Shown here one piece after another: positions 11,101 to 22,520 of a stretch of DNA of 47,094 nt (within the stretch, counting starts at the first letter, position 1; each line of letters begins with the position of its first letter). The notes under the pieces are model-generated. The model ran no database searches. It was not told the origin of the DNA and saw nothing but the letters and a program-made list of their open reading frames with translations. The position numbers and the translations under genes were made by a program. Origin of the DNA: Pigoraptor vietnamica (Eukaryota; Opisthokonta; Filasterea); the NCBI GenBank assembly GCA_943704525.1, contig CALSCQ010001580.1:1-47094 (forward strand), in the 5' to 3' direction.

Positions 11101-14100
11101 TCCTTGAACCGAGCTACGGCCGGGTGCTTGCCCAAAGGGGTTTCGGAAGTGACCGCAGGAGTGTCCTTGGTCTCACTCGGAGAGGTCTGCAACGACGGTG
11201 CAGCGGCCGCGACAGTGCTCACCACGCCAGACGAAGCCGACGGGAAAAGGGATGCGAAAGCCCCACCAACCGCAGACTGTGCGGGCGCACTCGTTCCGCC
11301 GGCTCCGGCAGGCGCTGACGGTGCGGGGGCCGCAACAGTGCTCGCCGCGGCAAGTGGAGAGGCCGGCAAGAGCGCCCCACCGAATGCAGACTGCGCCGGC
11401 GCACCAAGTCCGCCGGGTCCGGGAGCACCGCCGCCGAAGCGCGTTGCGGAAGGTCCGCCCACTTCGGATTGCGAGGAGGCACCGAAGCCCCCCGCAAAGG
11501 TAAATGCGAATCCGCGACGCGGTACGCCAAATCCATCATTGTCGCCACTGGGCAGTCCACCTCCCAGTCCGCCTCCCAGTCCGCCCCCCAGTTCACCACC
11601 AAGTCCGCCCCCCGAGCCGCCCCCCAGGCCGCCCCCCAGGCCGCCCCCAAGGCCTAACTGGGACCCGCTGGAAGCGAGCGCTCCCAGAGTCGACGCGTTC
11701 GAAGCGGGCGTGGACGCTGATGGGTTGGGTGTGACCCTCGTAATCGCAGTGTCGGTGAAGACAGGCGGCTGCACCGGAAGCAAACTGCCGAATAACGGCG
11801 CGACTGTCGTGCTCGCCGTCCGTTGCTCGAACAGGGGCGTGCCGCACAGGTCTGAAATGCGTGTGTCGTCCACGCAGTCATCATCGTGGAGCGACATAGT
11901 GGTCGTCGAAGCCTCAAACGTCGGCGTCTCAAACGATTTGCATGCGGCGCAGATGCATCCGAAGGTGGAGCCGCACGTATGCACGCGCATGACCGATGCG
12001 CCTTGCGAGCAGGTACCGTTACACTCGTGCGCGCCACAAGCCATCTGTTGTGAGTGGCTGATCCCGACGCCGTTGTGGACCGCGCGACCAGAAGAGTTCT
12101 TGAACGTCAAGCGCGGCGGCGCCTCACCTAATTAGGGAAAGGAGTAGCGATTAATATCAGTCTTCCGACGGGCTGATGGCTCTCAAGACGAAATGTCGCG
12201 ACTACATTAATGGTCCCAGTCACAAGCACCGCCAATGCGTCACACGCACATACCCTCCGATTCATACCCTAGGCCAACTAAGCACACAATAATTGATATG
12301 AAAGTGGGCAAGCAAAACGGTACCGTTGATGGAGAATTCGCTAATCGTGACGCTCGACGCCAGGCCGCCAGTCGCGCCCGTGAAACCAACGCAAACGACG
12401 CCCCCCTTGAGAGCATCCCCAACATCCAACGGCGCTGTGCAGATGAGCCCCCGACCGTCGAAATAAACGGCCACCTGCTTGTCTGGAGAGTAAACGACGA
12501 TGACCTCGTGCGGGCGGCCATCGCAGAAGCCCGAGCGCACGACCGCGCAGCCCCGCGAGTCGGCGTGATTCGAAGACGTGGGAGTGAACGCGTTGTACTG
12601 GACGCTAATGTGGTGGCCGACCGGGTCGCGCGAATCGTCAGCATTCCTGTAGTAGTCGAACTCGACCGCGATGCCCTTCTTAAATTGGCTCGAGTACCCG
12701 AGGTGACAGCCGAGTGCGCGTCGGCAGGTCGTGAAGCCCCCGGCTTGCCTGGGAGCAACAAAAGCGGCAGAACGGGGAATTAGAAAATGGAAGTTGATAT
12801 GTCGGATCAGCTCCAAATCATAGGCGGTGGTCCATCGGTCCCACCATGACATGAAGAGCGGCGCGTGTGCACGGATGCGACAGCCTCACAAGAACGCCAC
12901 TAACTACATCACCAACCCAATAACGAAAGCAAAGCCGTCCGCTGGTTCTCCGGACACGGGGCGGGCGACAAATTTGAAACGAGCGACGAAGCCGTCCGGC
13001 GCGTTACACTGAACACTTGCGGCCCCCGCCGAAGTCCTCGACCCCTCCAGAAGCACCAACGCGTTGTTTTTACGCTTCGCGCAGCCGAAGATCTGAAACG
13101 ACGAAAATCCATCCACCCGCTGCGGCGCCAAATCCGAAAGCCTCGCTGATTTGTGTGGAACAAAGGCGCCGCGCAGAGATTTCCCAAGGTTGTTCACAAT
13201 CTCTGTGACGTCCGCATATCCGCCATCGACGAACACGCGCGCCATAATGGCCGCCAGCTGCGGGTCCGTGAGATTGAGCGCAGCTTGGAGCGGAGTGAGC
13301 CCTTCAAACGTTCTGCGCCCGGCCAGCAAGGGCGCCACATCTCGAAACGCCTCGCACTCCACAAGCGCACGAAGGCTCTCGACGTTCTGGACGAGGTGAA
13401 GCACGCAACCCTTGGGCGTCATGCAGCACAGGCTGGCACGATCGACCTTGTCCCCCGACAATAGCTCCTTCACGCGCTGTGCGTCTCCCGCCATGACCGC
13501 AAGGAGCACCTCCGATTCGCCCGAAGATATTCCCGCAGCGCAAACGTCTCCCCCGCTTTGCAGCAGTGGAGTGACGGCGATGGCCGAAACCGGCCCCGTC
13601 TCATAACAGAAGCGCTCTACGGGCCCCTCCGAAGTCGACTCGATGGAAACGAGCAGGCGGCTAGTCTGGTCGAGCACAAACACAAAGCGACCGGCGGCCG
13701 CGACGGCGATGGAGGGAGGATAGCGGACGCGCTCCCCAAAGCTCACGAGAGGTTTAGGCTCAATGCAAGTGTCCGCTGGAGTCGACGACCGGAAGAAATC
13801 GAATGGGAGAGTCGCGTAGTAGAGCGCGCACTCGGTCTCGTCGCGCGAATTGGGCACTGCAAGAACAACTAGTACGCCGGTCCCGACGACCGCTTGGCCC
13901 ACGACGCGCGCCTTCTCACACGCGCACGCGGCCGCAATGTCGATGGTGCTCCTGCGCCCAGACTCCATGGCGTTCTCGCTCGCCGCCTTACCAAGGCGCG
14001 CTATAGGCACCGTAACGACGGACTGCGACAGCGCGCTCACGCTGACGTTGTACATCTGGGGTGCATGACTTCCCGACGTCGCCGGCTGCGCGCAGTTGTC

Positions 14101-15302
14101 TAGAACGACCACGGCGCTCGACACTTCCGCCGACTCGAACAAGGCGACCACGGTTCCTCTTTGGACGGGCTTTGCTATCGACACCCACTCCTCGATGACC
14201 GCCCCGGGCTCCGTGTTCTGATACGAGAGGCCATCCCCAACGCCGCTCCGAGACGCCACTGTAAAGTCCCCGTCGACGACCGGATCTCCCGCGGTAAGTC
14301 CGAGATATAGGCCGGTGGAATGGTCGTCGATTTGCACGTGCGCGCCCACCAGAATGGGAGCGGGATGGGGGTCCGCTTTTGGCAGCGCCCAGAGCTCCAT
14401 GCGGCCGTCATCGAAGCGGACGACCACCGTAGAGTCCGACACGCTCAACGCGACTGGCGTACCACTGAGAGCGAGCTCTTTCATCTCGAGCAGATTGCCC
14501 GGATTGCGGAGCGACATCGCGTCCGTGACCACAGAGAGAGCATGTTGCGTACCGCCGGGCGCTGCGCGTTCGTAAACGGCGGTAATGCGCAGAGGGGAGG
14601 TGGCCACGAGCACAGGACGCAAGTCGGCGGTATTTGGAAGGCCCGTTTGAAGGCACGTCCAGTCTTTCCACGACATGGCGAGCACGGTGACGCCTCTCGC
14701 AAAGAACACGACGGAAGACAGCGTGCCGAAAATGCGGCCGACGTGTTCCTTCGTGTTCGCCGATGTCGATATGGCCGAGCGGAAGACGACGGTTTCACCG
14801 CACTCGCTCAGAACCACGACTCCAAACGCCTTGGCCCCTTGCGGAAGTGAGGCCGCCGGGGCCATCTCCACGAGAATGGCAACGCGCCCGTGCGGACCGC
14901 AGGCGACATCGAGAATTTCGTGCGCGATGCCGTCGGGAAACACGGGCTTTGAGGAAGCGCCATTGACGGCGAAGAGGCGCGTGCGCGTGGGCGCGGGCAG
15001 CTGCGTGCGGTCGCAGGTGGATTAACGACCGACTTTTCGGCTCGCGCATTTCATGCAACAATAAGTGGATGCGCGTCCTTGGCATGCCACTGCTTTGGGC
15101 GTTGCGCAGAGAGAACGCATATGTGCGGAAATGGTCGCGACAGGACGGTAGCTGTTCTCAGGGCTACAGATTAGCTATAGGCGCCCCTGATGCCCACCTC
15201 CAGAGGGACGTCGCCAGCGACATTCGCGAAGACGGGCGCGCTGGCGTTTCCTTGCGCCGCGGCGTCGTTCACATTCCCTGGGCGCTTTCGAACGCGGGGC
15301 AT
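7269..15302 (-). CDS. UBR-box / HECT-type E3 ubiquitin ligase, paralogue A
   Basis: Exons (minus strand) 15302-15198, 15000-12917, 12748-12324 and 12127-7269 give about 2490 residues; intron positions and phases match paralogue B. Order: propeller-like and ankyrin-like N-terminus (about 36-680), L-type-lectin-like domain across exons 2-3 (about 700-875; AVEFDYYRN, HISV, GFTGATGG), Cys/His motif (12038-11940), Gly- and FG-rich low complexity (about 11860-11240), UBR box (10356-10213; ECKTCG, CHAAH, CAC), ankyrin-like stretch, and C-terminal HECT (about 8320-7269). The catalytic cysteine lies in LPTAGVC (7370-7368), 33 residues from the end as expected. The closest known relative by layout is UBR5, a ligase that reads N-degrons. 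The short first exon was identified because its phase and position mirror paralogue B. The frame is intact, so the gene is probably active. Confidence 0.88.
11557..11655 (-). repeat. Coding 12-bp repeat giving Gly-Leu-Gly-Gly runs
   Basis: About eight imperfect units in HECT-A encode (GLGG)n variants. Paralogue B has GLFG-type repeats in the same part of the protein. Confidence 0.85.
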
Positions 15303-15593
15303 CTTTGTGTGCGCGCTTTCTGCGAGCTGTGTTTGAGGGAGGGGTGTAGACGGCGCTTTCAGTTTCATTAATGGGTGTTTGTTTTTCGGTTTTCCGCCTG
15401 ACCTGGTCACGTGATGATCGCTTCTCTCTCTCTGAAATGTAAGACATGGCAATGCCCTCGTCGTTCTCTTTCCCGTCCTCTTCCATTCCCCTGTTACTGT
15501 GGCGTCGCGGTTTTTTCCCTCCCGTTCGCGAAGCACTAACGCTGCTTGCCGAACAATAGTATTACCCGTAACGGGCTTTCACTGGTACGATCT
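15303..15593. other. Short spacer between ABCG-1 stop and HECT-A start
   Basis: About 290 bp. Both genes are on the minus strand. It must hold the ABCG-1 3' end and the HECT-A promoter. No motif was recognised. Confidence 0.5.
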
Positions 15594-18500
15594 TTACTTT
15601 GCCGCGTGCTTGAACCGCACAAGCGCCCAGAACGCAGCCAGTCGCAAGAGCGCCCAGAAGAGTATTAGCATTCCCAAGTTGCTCCAAATGTCCGTGAACG
15701 GCCCCCTTGCCACGCCGACAGTGGCGATGATGGCGTCGCCGTCCCAAGGCAAGATGGACTGCGTGTACGTCGAGCACTGCGCGGGCGCACCGCACACGAG
15801 CGGCGAGGGCGAGTCATAGCAGACGTTCGACAGGCGGTGGTAGCGCGATGATCCCGAGAATTCCTGCGGGCAACGCAAATAGAGTGTCAGGTGGGGGTGT
15901 ATGTGTGCGCCAGTCGATACAAATAGAGGGAACAAGTGCGAGAGACTGGCGATGGAAGGACGAGTGAACTCACGTTGACCATGAGTGCGCCGATGCTGTA
16001 GTTGAAGAACGACGTCCAATACAGCCTGCGATGCAAGGATATTGAGCAGAGGGCAATAAAACGCTGAAAAAAAAGGAGTCATGTGGCTACGCGTTGCCAT
16101 AGGGAATCGAACTCACGACCCACCAGATCCAATACGGCGGTATGCTCTGGGGAAGGATGAAGAACCCAGAGAAGATCATCGCGAGGAGAGGGAAAGTAGT
16201 GTGGAGCGCTGTGTGTCAAGGCACAACGGACGTCAGTCACCGATCAATTTTACGCAACCACAGTCTATTCTTCAGACACACGTAACCGGCAATCCACTTA
16301 CCTGAGCCGACCTCAAAAGTGGGCGCAATCGCGGCGAACAGCTGCACAAGCACGGACGAAGCGGAATTAGTAACTGTGCGACGGTAAGCGCACACAGGGG
16401 GGCGCAGAGACGCAAAGCAATCGCGCAAACAGGACAAGGCCCCTTACCTGCGCCATGGCAATTCCCAAGTCCGAGACGAAGATGAGGACAAGCAGAAAGA
16501 CGAAGAACTTGCCCGCGTCGTACTCAAATTGGACCGAAAAGTAGAGAATGCCCGTCCAAATGATGGCCTTGAGCACCGCAAAAGGAAACTCGAAAAGGGA
16601 CGTCGCGAGGTAGTATGCCCCGACTTGATAACTCGCACCCTGTCGCTCCCGAATAAAGTAGTTGCGCGCCTCGAGCACTGGGGACGTGTGCGGCAAAACG
16701 TCAATAAACGAAATGCATGAATGCGCAACTGAAAGACGTGGTACAGCATGTGCCTCTGAACGTGTACGTGAGTGCACGTGCATTTGCGCGCGTGGGAGGC
16801 GACGTGCGCGCATCGTGCGATACCCACGCGGACCAATCATCTGGTTCGATCCGATAGAGAAGAAGCCGACGATGAGCACGAGAAGGGACATTCGGTTGCG
16901 CACGCCGCGCTCGTCGAGGGGTGAGTTGACGTAGAGGCTCATGAGCACAAACGCGACAATAATGTTCATGATGACGCGCTTGCCCCAGAACGTGTCGTCT
17001 CGTCTGCGCAGGCGAAACCCGGGCGGGGGGTTGAGTGCGTGAACACGGGTATCCTTCCGCGCTTCAGCGACACAGGACGATTATCCGTTTGCAATTTCGC
17101 GTACGCGCATGATGTTAGCGTGAGCGTTGAGTTCGCTGGGTGCATGCACACGCGTGTAAAAGTGAATGTGCATACAGATGTGTGAGTGACTGTGTTCTTA
17201 AAAATGATAAGAGGGCACGGCGTACCGCGCACGGGCAATGTCGCGCTGAATGAGCGTCTTGGTGTTCCAGAAAATGTCTGCGGCGAACATTGGGTCATAT
17301 TCAGTAAATACAGCGGAAACTGAGTAAACAGAAACGAAAAACTCAGTAAGCAGAATGAATCCCTTCACTAGCCAAGCAACACCACATCTAAGTGTCACGC
17401 ACAGCAGGCACAACAACACACTTCATGCTGCATCACGCAAACCAAAGGAATGCGCACGCACCGTTCGTAAACACGAGCCGCGTGTCGCCCATGTTGCGGC
17501 TCGTCGCCGACGACGACGCGACCGAGCTCGACTGCTTCCGCTCAGAAGCCATTGTGCTCTTCTTGTAGTGCTCGATGAAAAAGTCGGCGCTGACGTTCTT
17601 GATGTTCTTGCCGTCCCCACCGGCGCCGTTCCCCGACGCCATGAGGGCGCGCATCGCGACCTCGTTGTCGTCTCCCATCCCGCTGATTACGCTGACTGCG
17701 CGTTGTGTGTGCGCGCACGCGTGTGTGGAGTTAGCACTCAAGCGATACACAGTATTGCCATTAAGTTGCGTTTAGAAGATACGGAGGCGAACTCACAGAT
17801 GTAATCGGCGGGGTTGACGTCGTCCGGACAGTGGAAACCGAGGCTTCCAAAGTAACCGACGGCGCCGGCTGTCTTGCCAAAGTAGACGAACTCGCCCATG
17901 AGGAGGAGGACGAGGCTGCGGAGAGAGAGAAGGAGAAGATTAGTGAGAGAACCACAACACACATACACACGCAGACAACAAAGGGTGCATCCCAAGGGTC
18001 GTCATGCTGTGGTCACAGCACAATACTGTCGTCACAGCACGCAAACAAGGCACAAGAAGAAGTACGCACTTGTCGAAGAGGCCAAAGAGCTCCTCCGACG
18101 GCTGGTGCACCGTGCACGCGACGAGAACGCCCGAACGGCTGATGTTGTGCAGCACGCGGACAATGTCCAGGCTCATCGCGCTGTCGAGTCCGGACGTCGG
18201 CTCGTCGAGAAACAGCATCGCTGCGACAAACAAACAAACAAAATTAGGCACGCCGCAGACGCACATGAAAACAACACAAACGCCTTTTCACTCACGCGGC
18301 ATACAGCCAACACATACGACACCACCCAACACATACGAAACCCTGACAGTATTTCACTCACGCGGCGCCGTGACGAGCTCAATTCCAATGTTGAGGCGCT
18401 TTGCCTGTCCGAGGGAAATGCCAGAGTTCAGCGCGTCGCCGACGACGACGTCCGCGCAGGCCTCCAGGTCCATGTCGGAGAGAATTTGATCAACCTGCGC

Positions 18501-19884
18501 AAATGACACAACAAGAGTGTTAGTTACCCAAGCGGAGTCTCTCGAAGCAGTCGCTTGTGAGTAACGGCGGCGTGTGGGGGGATATATGCATACGGCTGTG
18601 AGGAAGCGACCAATGGGAGAGTAACACGAGTTGCGCAACGCACCCGCGACTTGCGCACGGCATCGTCCACATTCTTAGAGAGCTTCAGGAGGGCCGTGAA
18701 CCACAGGTGCTCGCGCGGCGTGAGCGTGGCGATGAGGATGTTGTCCTGATCGTGAAACGTCAGTGAGACACTGTCACACGTGCACGCGCACACACGTTGG
18801 AGCGCACACCCCGTGCACAGATCCAGCGCACATATGCACATACAGTTCAGCGAGCAGAGCGAATCCTATTGCGCACCTGCTCGACATATCCGCACAACTT
18901 TGTGAAGTTGTCAGGACGAGGCTTTCCGTTGAAGGCGACGAGGCCCTCCGTGCGGCCGATGGAGCGCCTGTCCGCAAGAATGTCCATGAACGTTGTTTTG
19001 CCGGCGCCTGTCGAGGAAATAGGCGCAAACACACAAATGTGAGAAGCACGCGTCTGGCAAAATTCCAAATCAATGTGTAAGACGACAGCTCACGCGCTAT
19101 TCATTCGGCACACTCACCACTAGGGCCCATAAGCGCTGTGACTTCACCGGGCTGCGGGGAATGAGACGATGGATTGTGAGCAAGATACAAACGCGTGCTC
19201 GACCACTGGCTCTGTACATATCCACACACACACGCACACACACGCACACGCACACGTACACACACCACACACGCGCACGCACATGCACACGCATACACAC
19301 ACAGCAACACACACACACACGCACACACACTGCACACGCAACACACACACACACATACACACACACACATACACAAACACACACACACACACACGCACAA
19401 ACACAAACACGACTGTACCTTGATGGCGCCGGTCAGCTCCTTCAGGATCTGCCTCTCGGGCGCGGGTCCCTTTGAGGTGATGCGCTCCTTGAGTGTTTGC
19501 GGAAGTGGCACATAGTAACTGAGCCCTTCGAACGTGATGGTCACGCGGCGGTCTTCCTCTATCTCTCGAATTACTATATCCCCCTGCGACGGACGGACGG
19601 CGTCCACGTGCACCGTCTCAATCGCATCGAGCCCCGATGGGGTCGAGGTCGGCGAAGGGACCTACAATAGCACAAAAGAGAGGGCGTGAGTTACGGCATG
19701 TTCGCAACATATGCATAAGGGGCATCCACTCGCTCACTTGCGTAAGTGTGTGGACACACACAACCACAAAGCAGTCCACGCGTGCACATTTTCAAAACGA
19801 TTTTGTAACAAGCGTGTGCCTGCTCACCATTCCCGGAACGTTCAGCGATGGGTCTTTCGAGACACTGGCAGAAGCAGACGCCAT
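15594..19884 (-). CDS. ABCG-type half-transporter 1 (degenerate signature motif)
   Basis: Sixteen exons (minus): 19884-19828, 19661-19419, 19151-19118, 19007-18877, 18745-18644, 18494-18362, 18220-18070, 17915-17797, 17695-17462, 17277-17226, 17003-16834, 16677-16448, 16341-16302, 16208-16124, 16025-15974, 15863-15594; 700 residues, usual for an ABCG half-transporter. Nucleotide-binding domain first: Walker A GPSGAGKT (109-117), Q-loop VEQ (Q155), Walker B LFLDEPTSGLD (D239, E240), H-loop histidine H272. The signature motif reads ISLGQ (215-219) where ISGGQ/E is expected. A membrane domain of about six helices follows, with RNYFIRERQGASY before the helices and a Cys-rich outer loop (about 615-640). 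Divergent from ABCG-2, with several exons of identical length. Substrate unknown. The exon 14-15 junction was chosen because it restores the family spacing WIW-LYW. Confidence 0.9.
19205..19413. repeat. (CA)n-rich intron of ABCG-1
   Basis: CA-rich on the plus strand, so GT-rich on the sense strand. It starts at the splice donor of exon 2 and fills most of the 267-bp intron. Confidence 0.9.
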
Positions 19885-20754
19885 CTAGGCATTCATGGCC
19901 TCCGCGTTGTGTGCACGAAGAAGACGCGGCGAATGCGCTGTTCGAAACAGGTGTGTGACGAGACAACGGTGAGAAGCTGCATGTGCAAGCGCGTAGGAAC
20001 CGATACTGTTTGGGGCAGTCCCCAACCGCAGTTCACCCGCGCGGAAAATACACACGAGCAAATGTTCCGCTTAAGACGTGCGTATGGACGTGACATTGCA
20101 GAGAAGCGAGCGAAGCGTGCCGCCGTGTGTGTGTTTGTGTGTGTGTGTGTGACAGAAGCACTTCCGTGTCGTCGGATCATGCCACTCGTCAGGTCACCCC
20201 GATCCGGTGGACGATGCTACTCAATCGGCGAATTGGCCGCGTAGTCACTGTTTATGAGACTGTATTACATATAAGTAGAAATATTTAAGAATTTAAATTT
20301 ATTATACAACGGGTGACTGCACGTGAGGAATGGTCTATTTAAAGAAAGATGATGTCTTAATTGCGTTATATAGAAACTATATGACCAAACTTTCTTTTTA
20401 CGGACGGGAAAATCCCAGCCGCAGTTACCGATAATTTATTTATTACAATAAATATTTTTCATATATTGTCAATAGCTAACAAACATTTATTATTCCGACA
20501 AACCAGATGTGGGGTGTTGAGGTGACGCTTGGTCGGCAACCCACTACATCACCGACACACGCACGCACGCACGCACACACACAATTGACGTTGCAGCATC
20601 TATCACTGCACTAGCAGCGAAGGACACATACCTGCGCGCTCGATTCCCCACTACTCTTGCTTGGAAATTGGGTCGTTGAAGCACTCTCGCACCAACATCA
20701 CGTCGTTACTCGTCATAAGCGACCCGACGAGTGGCCTGGGCTCGGAAAAGGGGA
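19885..20754. promoter_or_regulatory. Divergent (bidirectional) promoter spacer of the ABCG pair
   Basis: 870 bp separate the start codons of the two divergent ABCG genes. No gene was found. It contains the AT-rich island (20250-20510), a short (GT)n at 20127-20150 and a short GCAC repeat near 20560. Shared regulation is inferred from layout. Confidence 0.5.
20250..20510. other. AT-rich island in GC-rich DNA
   Basis: About 260 bp strongly enriched in A and T (for example AATTTAAATTTATTATA near 20290), with two small GC-rich patches at about 20309-20330 and 20400-20430. The composition is unlike anything else in the window. No open frame, clear terminal repeats or RNA gene was recognised. It could be a promoter core, an inserted organellar fragment or the remnant of a small element. 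Confidence 0.75.
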
Positions 20755-21290
20755 ATGGCGGACGACGGAGGCGGCGTTGCCGTCGAAATGGCCGAAGTGC
20801 GGCCGTCGATAGCGCCTCTGATGGAGTCTTCGACGTCGCCCTCGACAGAGCACTTGGAGGGCATCAACTTTCAGGGTCCCATCACGATTGAGTTTGAGAA
20901 TGTGTCGTATTCCGTCGACGAGGTCATGGTGGGTGCGAATGTGTGTGGGCGACTGTGTGTGCGACTGCCTTGTCGTGCGACTGCAATGTCTGTATCCGTT
21001 TGGGAAGTGTGTGACCTAGTTGGCACATACAAAAGGCGTTCTGTGTGGTATTGTGTTCGTGTGCTGGTGCTCAACGAGCCAACACCGTTGTGCTTCGTGG
21101 GCGCAGTCGTCCGTTACAATGCTCGATCGCATCAAGGGCCGCAAGCCGGAAGTGAAGGAAAAGTACCTTCTGCAGGGCATTTCGGGACAGTTTAAGGTGT
21201 GGATTGATGTGCGAGAGTGCATGTGGCTTGGAGTTGCATGGTCGTAAGAGTGTGTGTGTGTGCGTCGAGTGTGGATGAGTGTGTTTGAGG

Positions 21291-21333
<43 letters not shown>

Positions 21334-22462
21334 AATGTGTGTACGCTGAGTGTGCATGAGTGTGTTTGGGGATGTGGAGGACGTTTTCGCGGTTGTAGTA
21401 CAATGGTTGTGAGAGAATAGTCTGCCAATGGCACTTTTCGTCCTTGATGCGCGCAGCCGGGACAGTTGACCGCACTTATCGGCCCCAGCGGTGAGTCGCC
21501 GAACATCACACGCACTGATGCATCTCTGCGCCACTTTACTTGCAACACCCCCACATGGACTCGCCCTCACCCACTCGCTCGGTCATACCAGTCCTCCACT
21601 CTTGTCGTCAGTATGACTTGCCCTCCCTTTGCGACCCTCACCCACTCCCACTGGGTCGCGTGCGCCCCTTTGCTTTCGTACAACGACTCCTGCCAATCCA
21701 TTTCCGCTTCCTTTGCGACCCTCACCCACTCCCACTCGGTCACGTGCGCCCCTGCGCTTGTCGTACAACGACTCCTGCTAACCCATTTCCCCTTGCGATC
21801 CCCTCAGGCGCCGGCAAGACGATTCTCCTCGATCTGATCAGCAACCGACGCACAATGGGCCACATCTACGGCGACATTCGCTTCAACGGGCACCCGTTCT
21901 CAAAGTCCCTGCGCACTCAGATTGGGTTCGTCGAGCAGCGGGACGTGCTTCTGCCGTGGCTGACGGTGCGCGAGACGTTCATGTACACGGCGCGCCTCAA
22001 ATTCCCCAAGGAGGTCTCGCAGGAAGAGCTCGAGAAGAAGGTGTGCGCACGTGCCATTGGCATTGGTCGTCGCAGTGTTGTTGTGTATATGGTGTGTGAC
22101 CGGAGTGGTGTGGTGCATGTGTGTGTGTGTGTGTGTGTGTTTTGTGTTTAGGCGTGTGTGGGTGTGTATTGGTGTGCTATGGTGCTGTGGTGTATTCGTG
22201 TGAATTTACGTCATTGGATGTGCGAACCGGTAACTGACGCACCTGCCCTTCTCTATAGGTCAACGACCTCCTCGAGCAGCTCGCCCTCACAATATGCGCC
22301 GACAACATCATCCGCGCGCCCCCTGCGCTGGGCATTTCGGGCGGTCAGGCCAAGCGCACGAACATCGGCATCGAGCTCATCACGAATCCGAGTGAGTGCA
22401 CGCTCGTGTCTTTAGTCAGATTTCAACATCGTTCTCCGCTCTCACCCATCCAAATACACACA

Positions 22463-22520
<58 letters not shown>

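Noticed and set aside
10870-12135. Open frame of 421 residues on the plus strand opposite HECT-A
   Set aside because: Proline-rich translation of the Gly-rich repeat strand; the true gene lies on the minus strand with matching exon phases.
16066-16119. Alternative ABCG-1 intron ending at a strong TTTTTTTTCAG acceptor
   Set aside because: In frame, but it would insert about 15 residues into the conserved WIW-to-NEF spacing. The chosen sites (donor after 16124, acceptor before 16025) restore the spacing seen in ABCG-2.
16095-16125. GAGTTCGATTCCC, a tRNA B-box-like sequence on the minus strand
   Set aside because: It lies in an ABCG-1 intron and has no surrounding cloverleaf.
19161-19475. His/Thr-rich open frames over the CA tract
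   Set aside because: Simple-repeat translation inside an intron.
20250-20510. AT-rich island as a transposon with terminal inverted repeats
   Set aside because: No convincing terminal repeats or target-site duplication could be found by eye.
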